64,000 nt of DNA from CAVZTX01 sp963778375 (GCA_963778375.1 CAVZTX010000024.1:66285-130284), one strand, 5' to 3'. Shown: positions 16,856 through 25,884, numbered from the stretch's first letter. Numbers and translations are program-made. Notes: generated by a model from the sequence alone, not told the origin.

Positions 16856-17620
16856 ATGGACAATATCAAGAACTACCTGATGGATATGGATGGAGTCATT
16901 CTAAGAGGCACGACACTTATTCCGGGAGCGGCAGAATTTGTGCAACGTCTGCGTGCGCGGGAGATTCCGTTCTTGATCCTCACCAATAACTCGCTTTATA
17001 CCCAGCGCGACCTGCAGGTGCGGTTATCCTATATGGGTCTAGACGTGCCACCTGAGGCAATTTTCACTTCCGCTCTGGCGACAGCTCAGTTCTTGCACTC
17101 ACAGCGGCCAGACGGACGGGCATTCGTCATAGGTGAGTCCGGGCTGACGACCGCCTTGCATGACGTTGGCTATATCCTTACCGATCAAGACCCTGAATAT
17201 GTCGTGCTGGGCGAAACAACTGCGTATAGCTTCGACCGTATCACTCGCGCTATCCGCTTCGTGTCGGCAGGAGCACGTTTCATCGCCACCAATCCCGATG
17301 TAATGGGGCCTGGTGAAGGTGGCATCGTTCCCGCGACCGGTGCTGTAGCTGCATTGATCAGCGCAGCCACCGGTGTCCAGCCCTACTTTGTAGGCAAACC
17401 AAATCCGCTGATGATGCGCTCGGCATTACGCACACTCAATGCCCATTCTGAGAATTCCGTGATGATCGGTGATCGCATGGACACCGATATCGTCGCAGGA
17501 ATCGAGAGTGGCCTGCGAACCATCCTTGTACTCACCGGAGTCACCAGTCCCGAGCAAGTGGAGCGCTTCCCCTATCGCCCTACATGGATAAGGGAATCCA
17601 TTGCTGAAGTTGAACTGTAA
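16856..17620 (+). CDS. HAD-IIA family phosphatase (NagD-like)
   Basis: A 254-residue HAD phosphatase of the NagD/phosphoglycolate type. Motif I is LMDMDGVI (residues 8-15), with the nucleophile Asp. Motif II is LTNNS (about 42-46). The conserved lysine is in VGKPNPLMM, and motif III/IV is MIGDRMDTDI. The cap between motifs II and III is the C2A type. GGAGGAA lies 6 bases before ATG 16856. The likely substrates are small phosphorylated metabolites such as glycerol phosphates or nucleotide monophosphates. Its place next to mgsA and a DeoR regulator suggests a part in relieving sugar-phosphate stress. Confidence 0.9.
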   Translation: MDNIKNYLMDMDGVILRGTTLIPGAAEFVQRLRAREIPFLILTNNSLYTQRDLQVRLSYMGLDVPPEAIFTSALATAQFLHSQRPDGRAFVIGESGLTTALHDVGYILTDQDPEYVVLGETTAYSFDRITRAIRFVSAGARFIATNPDVMGPGEGGIVPATGAVAALISAATGVQPYFVGKPNPLMMRSALRTLNAHSENSVMIGDRMDTDIVAGIESGLRTILVLTGVTSPEQVERFPYRPTWIRESIAEVEL

Positions 17621-17632
17621 GTTAGCAAGCAT

Positions 17633-17691
17633 TGTCGTATTGGATGCAGGCTTTGTCGCCACGGGTAACAAAGCCTGCATCCAATACGACA
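17633..17691. terminator. Perfect 24-bp hairpin between convergent genes
   Basis: Positions 17633-17656 and 17668-17691 are exact reverse complements over 24 bases, with an 11-base loop. It lies between the convergent HAD and serA genes, 12 and 21 bases from their stops. There is no T-run on either strand, so it may work as a rho-independent-like barrier, an RNA 3' end stabiliser, or be an inserted palindrome. Confidence 0.6.
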
Positions 17692-17712
17692 TCTGCGCAT
17701 CGTCGCAGGCAA

Positions 17713-19401
17713 TTATAATTTCACCACCGTCAGCCCAAAGATATCTCCCGCTGCACCAATCTCTTCGAGCGTCCAATCCGGAATGGGATCATCCACCGAA
17801 ACGATCATCAAGGCTGTATCGGGCGAACGTTGCGGATCGCGTAGCCGTGGAGTCCGGTCAATAGGCCCAACATCCATATGGCGGATATTGACATTTGCTT
17901 TACCCAGAATAGTGCCAACCCGCCCAATCATGCCAGGCTGGTCATAGTTACGGCAGAAGAGAATATAACCCTCCGGCACAAACTCCGTCCAATAACGTCC
18001 TACACGCACAATACGCGCTTCGTCATGCATCACCGTCCCGGCAAGTACCTCCACGCGTTCGTCACCTGAGCCAGGTTTTCCTGCAAACGATGAGGCGTAT
18101 CCGTTAGAATTCTGCACGCGCATCGTAATCAGGTTGGCAAATTCGGTCGGCATCGGAGATTTCTGCTCAGTGATCTCCAGCCCCCATTGCTTTGCCAGCA
18201 ACTGCGCGTTAATCATGTTCACATGCGCATCCGATACCGATTCGAGCAAGCCCTTGATCAGCGCCGCCTGTAAGGGACGCAGGTCATAATTTGCGATATC
18301 GCCGCTGAAGGACAACTCGATCTTATTGAGCGGCCCGGGCTGCAATTGTGTATACAGGCGGGCCATCTGCTCGATCAGCCGCATATATGGTTGCAGCACC
18401 TTGAGTGTTTCGGGCAGAATAAGTGGCGCATTCACCGCCGCACGTGGAAATCCTCCACCCAGCACCGTTATGATCTGCTCTGCAACATCCGTTGCCACCC
18501 CTACCTGTGCCTCTTCCGTTGATGCTCCCAGATGCGGTGTGGCAATCACTCGCTCGTGCGTCAGTAGTTGTTGCAGCACGGCATCATCACGAATTGGCTC
18601 TTGACTGAAGACATCCAGCGCGACCCCAGCCAGTTGATTCTCATTCAGGGCATTCAGCAGTGCCTCTTCATCGATCAAACCCCCACGTGCGCAGTTGATT
18701 AAACGTGCCCCAGGCTTAAGCAGGCTCAGTTCATGTGTACCGATAATCCCACGCGTTCCTTTAGGGCCGCTGGTGAGCGAGGTGTGCAGCGTCACGAAAT
18801 CCGCCGATTTCAGCACCTCCTCCATGCTCATCATCGTTACATCAAGCTTACGAGCATGCTCAGGTGCCACATAGGGATCAAAAGCGATGATCTGCATTTC
18901 TAATCCCTGTGCACGTCGTGCAACCTCTGTCCCGACCTTCCCCAGCCCGATGATGCCGAGCACCTTGTTGCGTACCTCGACACCCAGGAAACGGCTCTTT
19001 TCCCATTTCCCGCTTTTCATGCTGCTATTCGCGGCGGGAATGTGCCGTGCCAGTGCCATTAACATCGCAATTGTATGCTCTGCCGCCGCTATGATATTGC
19101 CCGTGGGCGAGTTGACAACCATGATACCTTGCCTTGTGGCCGCCTCGATATCAATGTTATCAACGCCTACGCCGGCGCGTCCGACAATCTTGAGTTGTGT
19201 TGCCGCTTCCAGAATGTCGGCTGTCACCTGTGTTTCACTGCGCACGATCAGCGCTGTATAGTTTCCAATAACCGCCCTTAACTGCTCCGGCTTGAGGCCT
19301 GGTCGCTCGTCAATCTGCGCTTCTGGCAGTTGCTCGCGCAGGAGATCAATACCCTCCTGCGCGACACGGTCAGCAATCAATATACGCGTTGCCTCTACCA
19401 T
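17713..19401 (-). CDS. serA: D-3-phosphoglycerate dehydrogenase
   Basis: SerA oxidises 3-phosphoglycerate to 3-phosphohydroxypyruvate, the first step of serine synthesis. At 562 residues it is the long type with intervening and ACT domains. Seen are LKIVGRAGVGVDNID, the NAD site LGIIGLGKVGTEVARR (about residues 146-161), the catalytic Arg in INCARGGLID, and the catalytic His in ATPHLGASTEEAQ. A C-terminal ACT domain (GYILFCRNYDQPGMIGRVG) is the usual serine-feedback site. AGAGGAAG lies 8 bases upstream of the ATG. It lies 20 bases downstream of the aminotransferase gene on the same strand, so the two probably form an operon. Confidence 0.96.
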   Translation of the reverse strand: MVEATRILIADRVAQEGIDLLREQLPEAQIDERPGLKPEQLRAVIGNYTALIVRSETQVTADILEAATQLKIVGRAGVGVDNIDIEAATRQGIMVVNSPTGNIIAAAEHTIAMLMALARHIPAANSSMKSGKWEKSRFLGVEVRNKVLGIIGLGKVGTEVARRAQGLEMQIIAFDPYVAPEHARKLDVTMMSMEEVLKSADFVTLHTSLTSGPKGTRGIIGTHELSLLKPGARLINCARGGLIDEEALLNALNENQLAGVALDVFSQEPIRDDAVLQQLLTHERVIATPHLGASTEEAQVGVATDVAEQIITVLGGGFPRAAVNAPLILPETLKVLQPYMRLIEQMARLYTQLQPGPLNKIELSFSGDIANYDLRPLQAALIKGLLESVSDAHVNMINAQLLAKQWGLEITEQKSPMPTEFANLITMRVQNSNGYASSFAGKPGSGDERVEVLAGTVMHDEARIVRVGRYWTEFVPEGYILFCRNYDQPGMIGRVGTILGKANVNIRHMDVGPIDRTPRLRDPQRSPDTALMIVSVDDPIPDWTLEEIGAAGDIFGLTVVKL

Positions 19402-19421
19402 TCGACAACTTCCTCTCTACT

Positions 19422-20579
19422 CTACCCTTCAAATCCCATTTCTCGTAATCGCATCTCCAACGTATCCATAGCCTCAACCAGGTCTACTTCCTGGAAGTAA
19501 CCAAGATGTCCAACCCGGATAATTTTCCCTTCAAGATGCTCCTGGCCACCCGCGAAGACAACCTGATCTTCATCACGCAGCTTTTTCAATAAAGCTTTCG
19601 TATCAATACCTTCCGGTGTTCGTATAGCCGTAACGGTATTTGATGCGTGTGCTTCGTCGGCAAACAACTGTAATCCCATCTCTTTGGCTCGCCAGCGTAC
19701 ATAATCGCCAATGCGCTCGTGCCGTTCAAAGATAGCCTCGCGTCCCTCCGCCAGCATCATCTCTAACGCCAGGTCCAATGCGTAGAAGACTGAGACAGGC
19801 GGAGTCGTCGGATGTTGCCACTTTTCCAGATTCTTGCGCGACAGTTCCCAATCGAAGTAGAATCGTGGCAATTTCGCACTCTTATTCGCTTCCCATGCGC
19901 GAGGCCCTGGGGCTATCATCATTATTCCAGGCGGGGTCATCCATCCTTTTTGAGAACCTGTGAATACCACATCGATGTCCCAGGGATCCATTTCCAGGGG
20001 TACGCAACCTAGCGAACTCACCGCGTCAACAGCAATTAACGTGTCAGGACTAAGACTCCGTACCAAGGCTGCGAGTCTCTCTACGTCATTCATAACGCCT
20101 GTCGAGGTTTCATTATGCGTCATGAGCACCCCACGATATGGTGCCAGCGACTTAAGTCGTGCCTCAACAATATTCAGATCAGCCGCCTGTCCCCACGGAA
20201 ATTCGATGCGGGACACCTGTAATCCATAGCGCTCAGCTATTTTAGCGAAACGATTGCCAAAAGCGCCGATTGTGATCGCAACGACGTGATCGCCCGGTGA
20301 AAAGAGATTAGCAATAGCCGCCTCTTGTCCACCTGTACCGGATGCGGGATAAGTGAGTACCGGCGAAGCCGTTTGAAAGAAGTATTGTAAGCGCGGTGTC
20401 ACACGGCGCATTATAGCCGCGAACTCCGGCCCGCGATGATTAATCATCGGTTGGGCAAGCGCCTTCAATACCTCTTTAGGTACAGGAGTAGGGCCAGGAA
20501 TGCGCAAATTTTGTTCGGGAATGGGAGCACGAGGCTCTACCTCTGGAATAGGAATTGCTTTTCGTTCTGAAATAGTCAT
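19422..20579 (-). CDS. Class V aminotransferase (serine/alanine-glyoxylate type)
   Basis: A 385-residue PLP enzyme of fold type I, class V. Seen are LRIPGPTPVPKEV at the start, TYPASGTGGQEAAIANL, HNETSTGVMNDV, VDAVSSLGCVPLEMD, and GSQKGWMTPPG with the PLP lysine. In this position upstream of serA it could make phosphoserine or serine from the keto acid, as proposed for class V enzymes in archaea and some bacteria, or it could be a serine-glyoxylate aminotransferase. Sequence alone does not decide. ATG 20579 is preferred; a TTG start at 20645 would add 22 residues. The divergent esterase lies on the other side of a 260-base gap. Confidence 0.9.
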   Translation of the reverse strand: MTISERKAIPIPEVEPRAPIPEQNLRIPGPTPVPKEVLKALAQPMINHRGPEFAAIMRRVTPRLQYFFQTASPVLTYPASGTGGQEAAIANLFSPGDHVVAITIGAFGNRFAKIAERYGLQVSRIEFPWGQAADLNIVEARLKSLAPYRGVLMTHNETSTGVMNDVERLAALVRSLSPDTLIAVDAVSSLGCVPLEMDPWDIDVVFTGSQKGWMTPPGIMMIAPGPRAWEANKSAKLPRFYFDWELSRKNLEKWQHPTTPPVSVFYALDLALEMMLAEGREAIFERHERIGDYVRWRAKEMGLQLFADEAHASNTVTAIRTPEGIDTKALLKKLRDEDQVVFAGGQEHLEGKIIRVGHLGYFQEVDLVEAMDTLEMRLREMGFEG

Positions 20580-20840
20580 GAATACTGCTCTCAATCTATG
20601 CGGCCTTAGCAGCCGACCTATACAATCCATTACGCTTCGTTGCAATCAATAATATGCGGCGAACAACGACCTGTTATCCGCCGCATTGAAGATAACTCTA
20701 TTGCCTCAGTATAGCCGTGGGGAAGAAAGATGTCAAACTGCAATGATCTGTTATAATATCCTTACTATTTATAACCTTTTGAAACTTTATCGTCTACATA
20801 ATAGTAAACAACTTAGAACAAAAAATCAGAGAGGACTCGC

Positions 20841-22052
20841 TTGGACACTTCTGGAGAAATTAGCTTTCGAGGGCTTATCAGCCGCTTGCATGCATCAACT
20901 GATGAATCTGCTTCTACCACACCCACTAGTGATCATCTCCTTACAACTCATCCTGGTGAATTTCCTATCATTGAGGGAAATGTGGTCCATTTCATCGCTA
21001 GAGACCACCCCGGTATTATCACTGGGGTGATTGGAGATTGGAATGGTTGGGATGCACGTAAAGCAGTTATGACCCCGATTGGGTATGGCCTTTTACACTA
21101 TCAGCATGAGTTTGAAGAAGATGCTCGCCTGGACTACTTTTTCTATGAGGTTGATGTAGATAAATTAAAGGGCTTGCCTTTTGAAGAGGCATTGGTCCAT
21201 GCACCTATTCATTCAATGCGTGATCCACTCAATCCTCGTGTCGGTGAGTCTGGATTTGGTCTGAAAAGCGAACTAGCTATGCCAGGCTATTCACGGCCAG
21301 TAGCTACACTTGAGCAGGTGGGAACAACTTCTGGCACCTTGCACGAGGGAACTATTACCAGCAAAATACTCGGGCAAGAGCGTACTTATACCGTATATCT
21401 ACCGGCAAGTTATAGCACTCATGAGAAACCTTACCCAACCATTTACTTTAAAGATGGCGGTGATTATCTGAAGATGGGCAAGGCTCCTATTATTCTTGAT
21501 AACTTGATAAGCATGGGCGTGATCCGTCCGGTAGTAGCTGTGTTTATTCCTCCTGTTGAGCGTACCAAAGAATATAACTGTGGTGATAGATATGTACAAT
21601 TCTTCTGCGAAGAACTGATACCACACATGCACCATCAGTATAATCTCAGCACTGATCCTACAGAACGTGCGGTAATAGGTCCTTCATTAGGTGGTCTCAT
21701 CTCCCTCTACATTGGCAGTCAACGACCAGATTTGTTTGGACTGATAGGGGCGCAATCTAGTGCCGTACACAGCGTATATGGACTGGATACATACAATTCC
21801 CGAACGGCTTATGCCGTCTCGCCACGCCTGCCTCTGCGCTTGCACCTGGTTATCGGTACATATGAGGCCTGCTTTGATATCGATAAGTACGGCCATTGCC
21901 AGGACCTGCTCAATCCTGTGCGAGATCTTCGCTCAGTGCTTGAGCAATCTGGCTATGCCTACCGCTACGCCGAACATCACCAGGGGCATAGCTGGGGATT
22001 GTGGCGCGATACCCTCGTTGATGCCCTTACCTACTTCTTTAGCGAAGGCTAG
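20841..22052 (+). CDS. Enterochelin esterase-like alpha/beta hydrolase
   Basis: A 403-residue protein with two parts. The N-terminal 150 residues resemble the E-set/CBM48-like domain seen in Fes (GVIGDWNGWDARKA). The C-terminal part is an esterase-D type hydrolase: YTVYLPASY, YPTIYFKDGGDY, and the nucleophile in GPSLGGLISLYIG (G-x-S-x-G). The catalytic His is probably in HHQGHSWGLW near the end. There is no signal peptide. No siderophore genes are nearby, so the natural substrate is open. TTG 20841 with GAGAGG upstream is the likely start. Confidence 0.85.
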   Translation: MDTSGEISFRGLISRLHASTDESASTTPTSDHLLTTHPGEFPIIEGNVVHFIARDHPGIITGVIGDWNGWDARKAVMTPIGYGLLHYQHEFEEDARLDYFFYEVDVDKLKGLPFEEALVHAPIHSMRDPLNPRVGESGFGLKSELAMPGYSRPVATLEQVGTTSGTLHEGTITSKILGQERTYTVYLPASYSTHEKPYPTIYFKDGGDYLKMGKAPIILDNLISMGVIRPVVAVFIPPVERTKEYNCGDRYVQFFCEELIPHMHHQYNLSTDPTERAVIGPSLGGLISLYIGSQRPDLFGLIGAQSSAVHSVYGLDTYNSRTAYAVSPRLPLRLHLVIGTYEACFDIDKYGHCQDLLNPVRDLRSVLEQSGYAYRYAEHHQGHSWGLWRDTLVDALTYFFSEG

Positions 22053-22062
22053 GAAATCATCG

Positions 22063-22091
22063 TTGACAATTTCTCCCCTGCATGCTATCCT
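22063..22091 (+). promoter_or_regulatory. Sigma-70-type promoter of rpsP operon
   Basis: TTGACA (22063-22068), a 17-base spacer, and TATCCT (22086-22091). It starts 11 bases after the esterase stop. The leader to rpsP would be about 115 bases. Confidence 0.75.
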
Positions 22092-22211
22092 AGGGAAGCC
22101 GTAGTTCAAGAATGCATATGCGCTGAGGTAGGACGCGGCGCTGCTATATACATACCCCTGGTAGGGCCACAATGTATTCCGCCCAAGGGGAAGAGGTGAG
22201 AGAAAAAACGC

Positions 22212-22514
22212 ATGACTGTGAAAATTCGCTTAAAACGTGTGGGCAAGACCAAGGCCCCAAGTTATCGTGTTGTGGTTGCCGACTCGCGTTTCCCTCGCGA
22301 TGGTCGCATTATCGAAAACATTGGTTGGTACAACCCTCGTGTAGAACCTTCTGCAATTCACATTGATGAAGAGAAGGTTATGGGCTGGCTAAAGAATGGC
22401 GCACAACCAACTGACTCAGTAGCGAGCTTGCTCAAACGCACCGGTGTCCTGGCCCGTTTCGAGCAAACAAAATCTGCTGCCGCTGTTGCTCCTTCTACTA
22501 CTGAAGCTGAATAA
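22212..22514 (+). CDS. rpsP: 30S ribosomal protein S16
   Basis: A 100-residue small-subunit protein. It starts MTVKIRLKRVGKTKAPSY, followed by VVVADSRFPRDGR and IENIGWYNP, all typical of S16. The C-terminal tail after residue 85 is rich in alanine and less conserved. First gene of the rpsP-khpA-rimM operon, in the usual order; trmD and rplS, which often follow, are not here. Confidence 0.97.
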   Translation: MTVKIRLKRVGKTKAPSYRVVVADSRFPRDGRIIENIGWYNPRVEPSAIHIDEEKVMGWLKNGAQPTDSVASLLKRTGVLARFEQTKSAAAVAPSTTEAE

Positions 22515-22535
22515 TATCTGTATAAGGTTGAAGCA

Positions 22536-22766
22536 ATGCGTAAACTAGTTGAGTACATCGCTCAGTCGCTGGTAGATGATCCGTCGGCTGTACAGGTACG
22601 CGAAGTGCGCAATGATCGCAATGCCCTGGTACTGGAACTACACGTGGCACCAGACGACTTTGGTAAAGTGATCGGTCGTCAAGGTCGAGTCGCCAAAGCT
22701 ATGCGCTCATTGCTCCGGGCAGGCGGTACTCGTGAAGGTCGTCATACTTCACTAGAGATATTGTAG
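22536..22766 (+). CDS. khpA: KH-domain RNA-binding protein (KhpA-like)
   Basis: A 76-residue single KH-domain protein. The VIGRQGRVAKAMRSLL segment holds the G-x-x-G loop of the type found in KhpA (here GRQG). KhpA, usually with KhpB, binds RNA and is linked to cell division and ribosome-related functions. It lies between rpsP and rimM, its standard place. The gap to rpsP is 21 bases. Confidence 0.93.
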   Translation: MRKLVEYIAQSLVDDPSAVQVREVRNDRNALVLELHVAPDDFGKVIGRQGRVAKAMRSLLRAGGTREGRHTSLEIL

Positions 22767-22774
22767 AGGGCCAC

Positions 22775-23341
22775 GTGCCAAAGCAAAATACAACGGAATG
22801 GGCTACTATCGGAAAAGTGGTAGCCCTTTTTGGCGTGCATGGCGAACTCAGGGTACTTCTCCTGACAGATATCCCCAATCGCTTTGCAGAGCTTGATGCT
22901 GTGTATCTTGGCCCCGACCATACGCGCTACCCTATCGGAAGTGTGCGTCCTCACAGAGGGGAAATGGTCGTGCTCAAGTTAGAAGGCATTGATGATGCAA
23001 ATGCCGCCGAACCCCTTCTGCATCTCGATCTACAAATTCCGGCGAGCAAACTGGCAAAGCTCCCTCCCGATTCTTACTATCAACATGACATTCTCGGCCT
23101 ACGCGTCTTCACTTTGGACGAGCGCGACCTCGGAAATATAGTGGATATCATCGTCACGGGAAGTAACGATGTCTACGTCATCAAAACGCAAGCTGGGCAG
23201 CAGGTACTCATTCCCGCCATCAAAGATGTGATTAAGCAGATTGACCTCATTCGCCGTACCATGTATATTGATCCGCTGCCAGGATTGGTGGATGACAAAG
23301 AAGCTGTGATCGATGCAGAGCAAAAAGATGAGGAGGAATGA
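22775..23341 (+). CDS. rimM: 16S rRNA processing protein RimM
   Basis: RimM helps mature the 3' major domain of 16S rRNA and binds S19. The 188-residue protein has the N-terminal beta-barrel (IGKVVALFGVHGELRV), GDxVYLGP-like LDAVYLGPD, and the PRC-barrel domain with YYQHDILGLRV and VLIPAIKDVIKQID. The start is GTG 22775 with GAGGG upstream. The acidic C-terminal tail (EQKDEEE) is longer than usual. Third gene of the operon. Confidence 0.95.
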   Translation: MPKQNTTEWATIGKVVALFGVHGELRVLLLTDIPNRFAELDAVYLGPDHTRYPIGSVRPHRGEMVVLKLEGIDDANAAEPLLHLDLQIPASKLAKLPPDSYYQHDILGLRVFTLDERDLGNIVDIIVTGSNDVYVIKTQAGQQVLIPAIKDVIKQIDLIRRTMYIDPLPGLVDDKEAVIDAEQKDEEE

Positions 23342-23491
23342 AATAAACACACTGGCTTCTCTGTTATCAAGGATATAGCAGAGTTGAAACCTGTAACTAT
23401 CTGCACCCGTATAACCAGTAATGGCTATGAAGATCTCACAAGGATGAACCGATACACTAGATAGGTACATTATTTTGTAGGGAGGTGCCTC

Positions 23492-23710
23492 ATGGCTGAC
23501 CGTATCCCAACCTTTGCTGACATCTGTAGTGCGATTACCGAAGGTAGTCTTGCTGCTACCATTGATGGAGCAATGTATGCAGTAAACGCATTAGAACTGC
23601 GCCGCTATCTCAACACGTTTCGTTCATTACCCGTTATTTCCACAGCAACGACGCAGGTGCGCCCGCCACGTAACGAAGCAACTAGCACGATTCGGCCTAC
23701 CTTCGCTTAG
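23492..23710 (+). CDS. Small hypothetical protein
   Basis: A 72-residue protein, MADRIPTFADICSAITEGSL and so on, with no recognised domain. The ribosome site GGGAGGTG 5 bases before the ATG is strong, so I take it as real. It has no signal peptide or membrane segment. The C-terminal third is rich in Thr, Pro and Arg and is probably unstructured. It lies 150 bases after rimM in the same direction. Confidence 0.65.
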   Translation: MADRIPTFADICSAITEGSLAATIDGAMYAVNALELRRYLNTFRSLPVISTATTQVRPPRNEATSTIRPTFA

Positions 23711-23758
23711 AAAGGCTCATTGGAGCCATTTTCTGAACTTTCTACATTCTTTGTGCGG

Positions 23759-23787
23759 TTGCGTTTCAGGCAGATACAAGCTATAAT
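23759..23787 (+). promoter_or_regulatory. Sigma-70-type promoter
   Basis: TTGCGT (23759-23764), 17-base spacer, TATAAT (23782-23787), 60 bases upstream of the small membrane protein gene. Confidence 0.6.
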
Positions 23788-23846
23788 ATTGCCTGACAGA
23801 GTAAGCGACTTTACGCCTCATCCTAAATAAGTTAGAAAGGTGCTGC

Positions 23847-24104
23847 ATGGAGCCACTCGATACCGATCTAGAATACGTGAGAACCGAACCGCGTCAGATG
23901 AATCCTGCTTCGCGCTTTAATACCATGTTAATTCTCCCCATCATAGGAGTGCTGCTGGTACTCTTATTTATTAGCGCGGCTATCTTCCAATTTGATCTTT
24001 CAGGCTTGGTAGATAGCTTGGTAGGATTAATGATGGTGCTCTTTGTGGTGATGGTTGCGCTGTTATTCTGGGCATTCGCCCCAAGAGCTAACAGGACACA
24101 GTAG
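23847..24104 (+). CDS. Small membrane protein with two transmembrane segments
   Basis: An 85-residue protein. A polar N-terminus of about 27 residues is followed by two hydrophobic segments (about residues 28-47 and 55-77) and a short basic tail. No family is recognised. GAAAGGTG lies 6 bases before the ATG and a good promoter lies upstream, so the gene is likely real. A terminator-like hairpin follows. Confidence 0.7.
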   Translation: MEPLDTDLEYVRTEPRQMNPASRFNTMLILPIIGVLLVLLFISAAIFQFDLSGLVDSLVGLMMVLFVVMVALLFWAFAPRANRTQ

Positions 24105-24127
24105 CGAGCCTTGCCTCATAAGCGTAG

Positions 24128-24195
24128 ATCCTTCCCAGAAAATAGGTCTCTAGTGCGCGTTGACTGCCTGTTTTCGGAGAAGGATTTTTATTTTC
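24128..24195 (+). terminator. Intrinsic terminator
   Basis: ATCCTTCCCAGAAAA (24128-24142) pairs with TTTTCGGAGAAGGAT (24171-24185), with one or two mismatches, followed by TTTTATTTTCT. It ends the small membrane protein gene. Confidence 0.65.
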
Positions 24196-24224
24196 TGTGG
24201 AACCCTCGCTATCTTAAAGGTGAT

Positions 24225-24449
24225 TCATCGGCGTTGTTCTGATCGTTCATTATACCCGTCCAGTACAATGCTTTTGAGTGCATCAGTGTTGCGCTCCATC
24301 ATAATCAAAGTCTGCCGGTAAACTTTGATGAAATCTAGAAGTGCTAATGCCTCATCCGGCAGCAAATCAAAACAGATGCCAGATTGATGTCTCAACACAA
24401 TTCCTGTGTCCTCAACGCGAACTCGATATTTCCCTATGATTGCGTCCAT
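24225..24449 (-). CDS. Small hypothetical protein
   Basis: A 74-residue protein, MDAIIGKYRVRVEDTGIVLRH followed by a helical part (LLPDEALALLDFIKVYRQTL). The beta-then-helix pattern looks like a folded small domain, but I recognise no family. AGAAAGAT lies 9 bases before the ATG. It lies 270 bases downstream of the cobalamin-binding gene on the same strand. Confidence 0.55.
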   Translation of the reverse strand: MDAIIGKYRVRVEDTGIVLRHQSGICFDLLPDEALALLDFIKVYRQTLIMMERNTDALKSIVLDGYNERSEQRR

Positions 24450-24718
24450 AGCGACTTTATCTTTCTAGGACATGCGTTGCTCTACCCACCTGCTGTTGGG
24501 TTCTGTACTGGTAGTACTCTTCTACGTTTGGATACACAATCCCACCAATGTCTAAGGCGATAGCGTTTACAATGATAAGCCTTTACAAAATAGAAACCGC
24601 AACTCTACAGCAATGCAATATTAAATACCGGTGCCATCGGTACCTTAAATCAGGTACGAAATTCGACGCCCAAAAGTTCCACATTATGCCTTTTGGCTAA
24701 AAGTCGGGCAGAGGATCC

Positions 24719-25672
24719 TCAGACTCCCCTTTCAACCTGCTTCCACGCGTCTGAATCAACCTCTATGTTTAACTGTTTACCCCACAATACATGACCAAGC
24801 AACTCGGCAGATTCTACGAGGCGAGGACCGGAACGGTTCAGATATGCATTGCCATCGATGGCATAGACCTGCCCATTTCTTACCGCTTTTAATGACTGCC
24901 ATTGTGGATGCGCTCGTAAGATCGCTACGTCTACCATCGTACGTTCAAGTGTGAAACCGCAGGGCGAGAGCACGAGCACATCGGGATCGGCTGACTGTAA
25001 TTCATCCCAGCTCAACCATGGAGAATGTTGTCCAATTTCACCAAAGACATTTTCGCCGCCAGCATAGGCCACCAGCTCTGGTGTCCAATTGCCTGCGGCC
25101 ATCAACGGATCAAGCCATTCCAGTACTGTAACACTCGGTTTCTTACCGAAAAAAGCTGTAGTATCACTCAGATGCTTCAATCGTCGTTGATAGCCCTGTA
25201 CAAGCTTCCCGGCCCGTTCGTGTCGTCCCAAGGCCTCGCCAACGCGCAAAACATCCTCCCACACATCGCTCAGTCGGTAAGGAGCTAACGAGACAACACG
25301 TGGCGTTATGCCTGTGAGATGCTCAATCGCTCGCGTCACGTCGCGTTCACTGACAGCACATACCTCGCACTGCGTCTGTGTAAAGATCACATCCGGTCGA
25401 AGTGCCTGAAGCTGCGCAATATCTATAGCATAAATACTCAAGGCTTTGAGGGCAGCATCCTGGGGAGCAATTGAAGTCTGCGCAAGTTGCTTGATCTGAG
25501 CATCAATCAGCGCACTATCCGTATCGATGTCAATCTGCACCGTGCTTACCACAGGTAATGCCTTTACCTCTGGTGGATAGTCACATTCGTGAGAACGCCC
25601 CACCAGTGAATCCAGGCAACCCAATTCGGCGATCATTTCGGTCGCGCTTGCCAGTAAAGAGACGAGTCGCAC
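24719..25672 (-). CDS. Cobalamin-binding (BtuF-like) periplasmic-type binding protein without signal peptide
   Basis: A 317-residue type III binding-protein fold. It starts MRLVSLLASATEMIAELG, the usual start of cytosolic or signal-less BtuF-like proteins, with VGRSHECDYPPEV and RPDVIFTQTQCEVC. It has no signal peptide or lipobox, so it is unlikely to serve a standard ABC importer; no BtuCD genes are close. It may bind a cobalamin or another metal cofactor inside the cell. The start is GTG 25672 with AAGAAGG upstream. It is the last gene of a minus-strand group. Confidence 0.82.
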   Translation of the reverse strand: MRLVSLLASATEMIAELGCLDSLVGRSHECDYPPEVKALPVVSTVQIDIDTDSALIDAQIKQLAQTSIAPQDAALKALSIYAIDIAQLQALRPDVIFTQTQCEVCAVSERDVTRAIEHLTGITPRVVSLAPYRLSDVWEDVLRVGEALGRHERAGKLVQGYQRRLKHLSDTTAFFGKKPSVTVLEWLDPLMAAGNWTPELVAYAGGENVFGEIGQHSPWLSWDELQSADPDVLVLSPCGFTLERTMVDVAILRAHPQWQSLKAVRNGQVYAIDGNAYLNRSGPRLVESAELLGHVLWGKQLNIEVDSDAWKQVERGV

Positions 25673-25692
25673 GTTTAACCTTCTTTGCAGAA

Positions 25693-25884
25693 TTACGAGA
25701 CGGCGATGCCGTTTTTGTTCAGCACACTGTCGATCTCGTTTTTTAAGCGACTGGGATGAGGTCCCGTCAGTCGGCCAATCATCTGACCATCTTTGAAAAC
25801 TCCCTTTCTATATCTGAGTTCATGTGTTTGCGCGTTCGTAATTGCTAGTATGCAAGACTTCAAGCAGCTTAATCCTTCTTTCAT
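25693..25884 (-). pseudogene. Remnant of a thioredoxin-like gene
   Basis: A 63-residue open frame. Its second half, VFKDGQMIGRLTGPHPSRLK, resembles the C-terminal part of thioredoxin (the VFKDGQ...RLVGA turn and final helix). The preceding NAQTHELRYR fits the segment before the cis-proline loop, but the loop itself (I-P-T) and the C-G-P-C active site are missing. I read it as a thioredoxin that has lost most of its N-terminus and a small internal part. The start ATG 25884 abuts the lipid-kinase stop and has no clear ribosome site. The alternative is a short unrelated protein. Confidence 0.45.
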
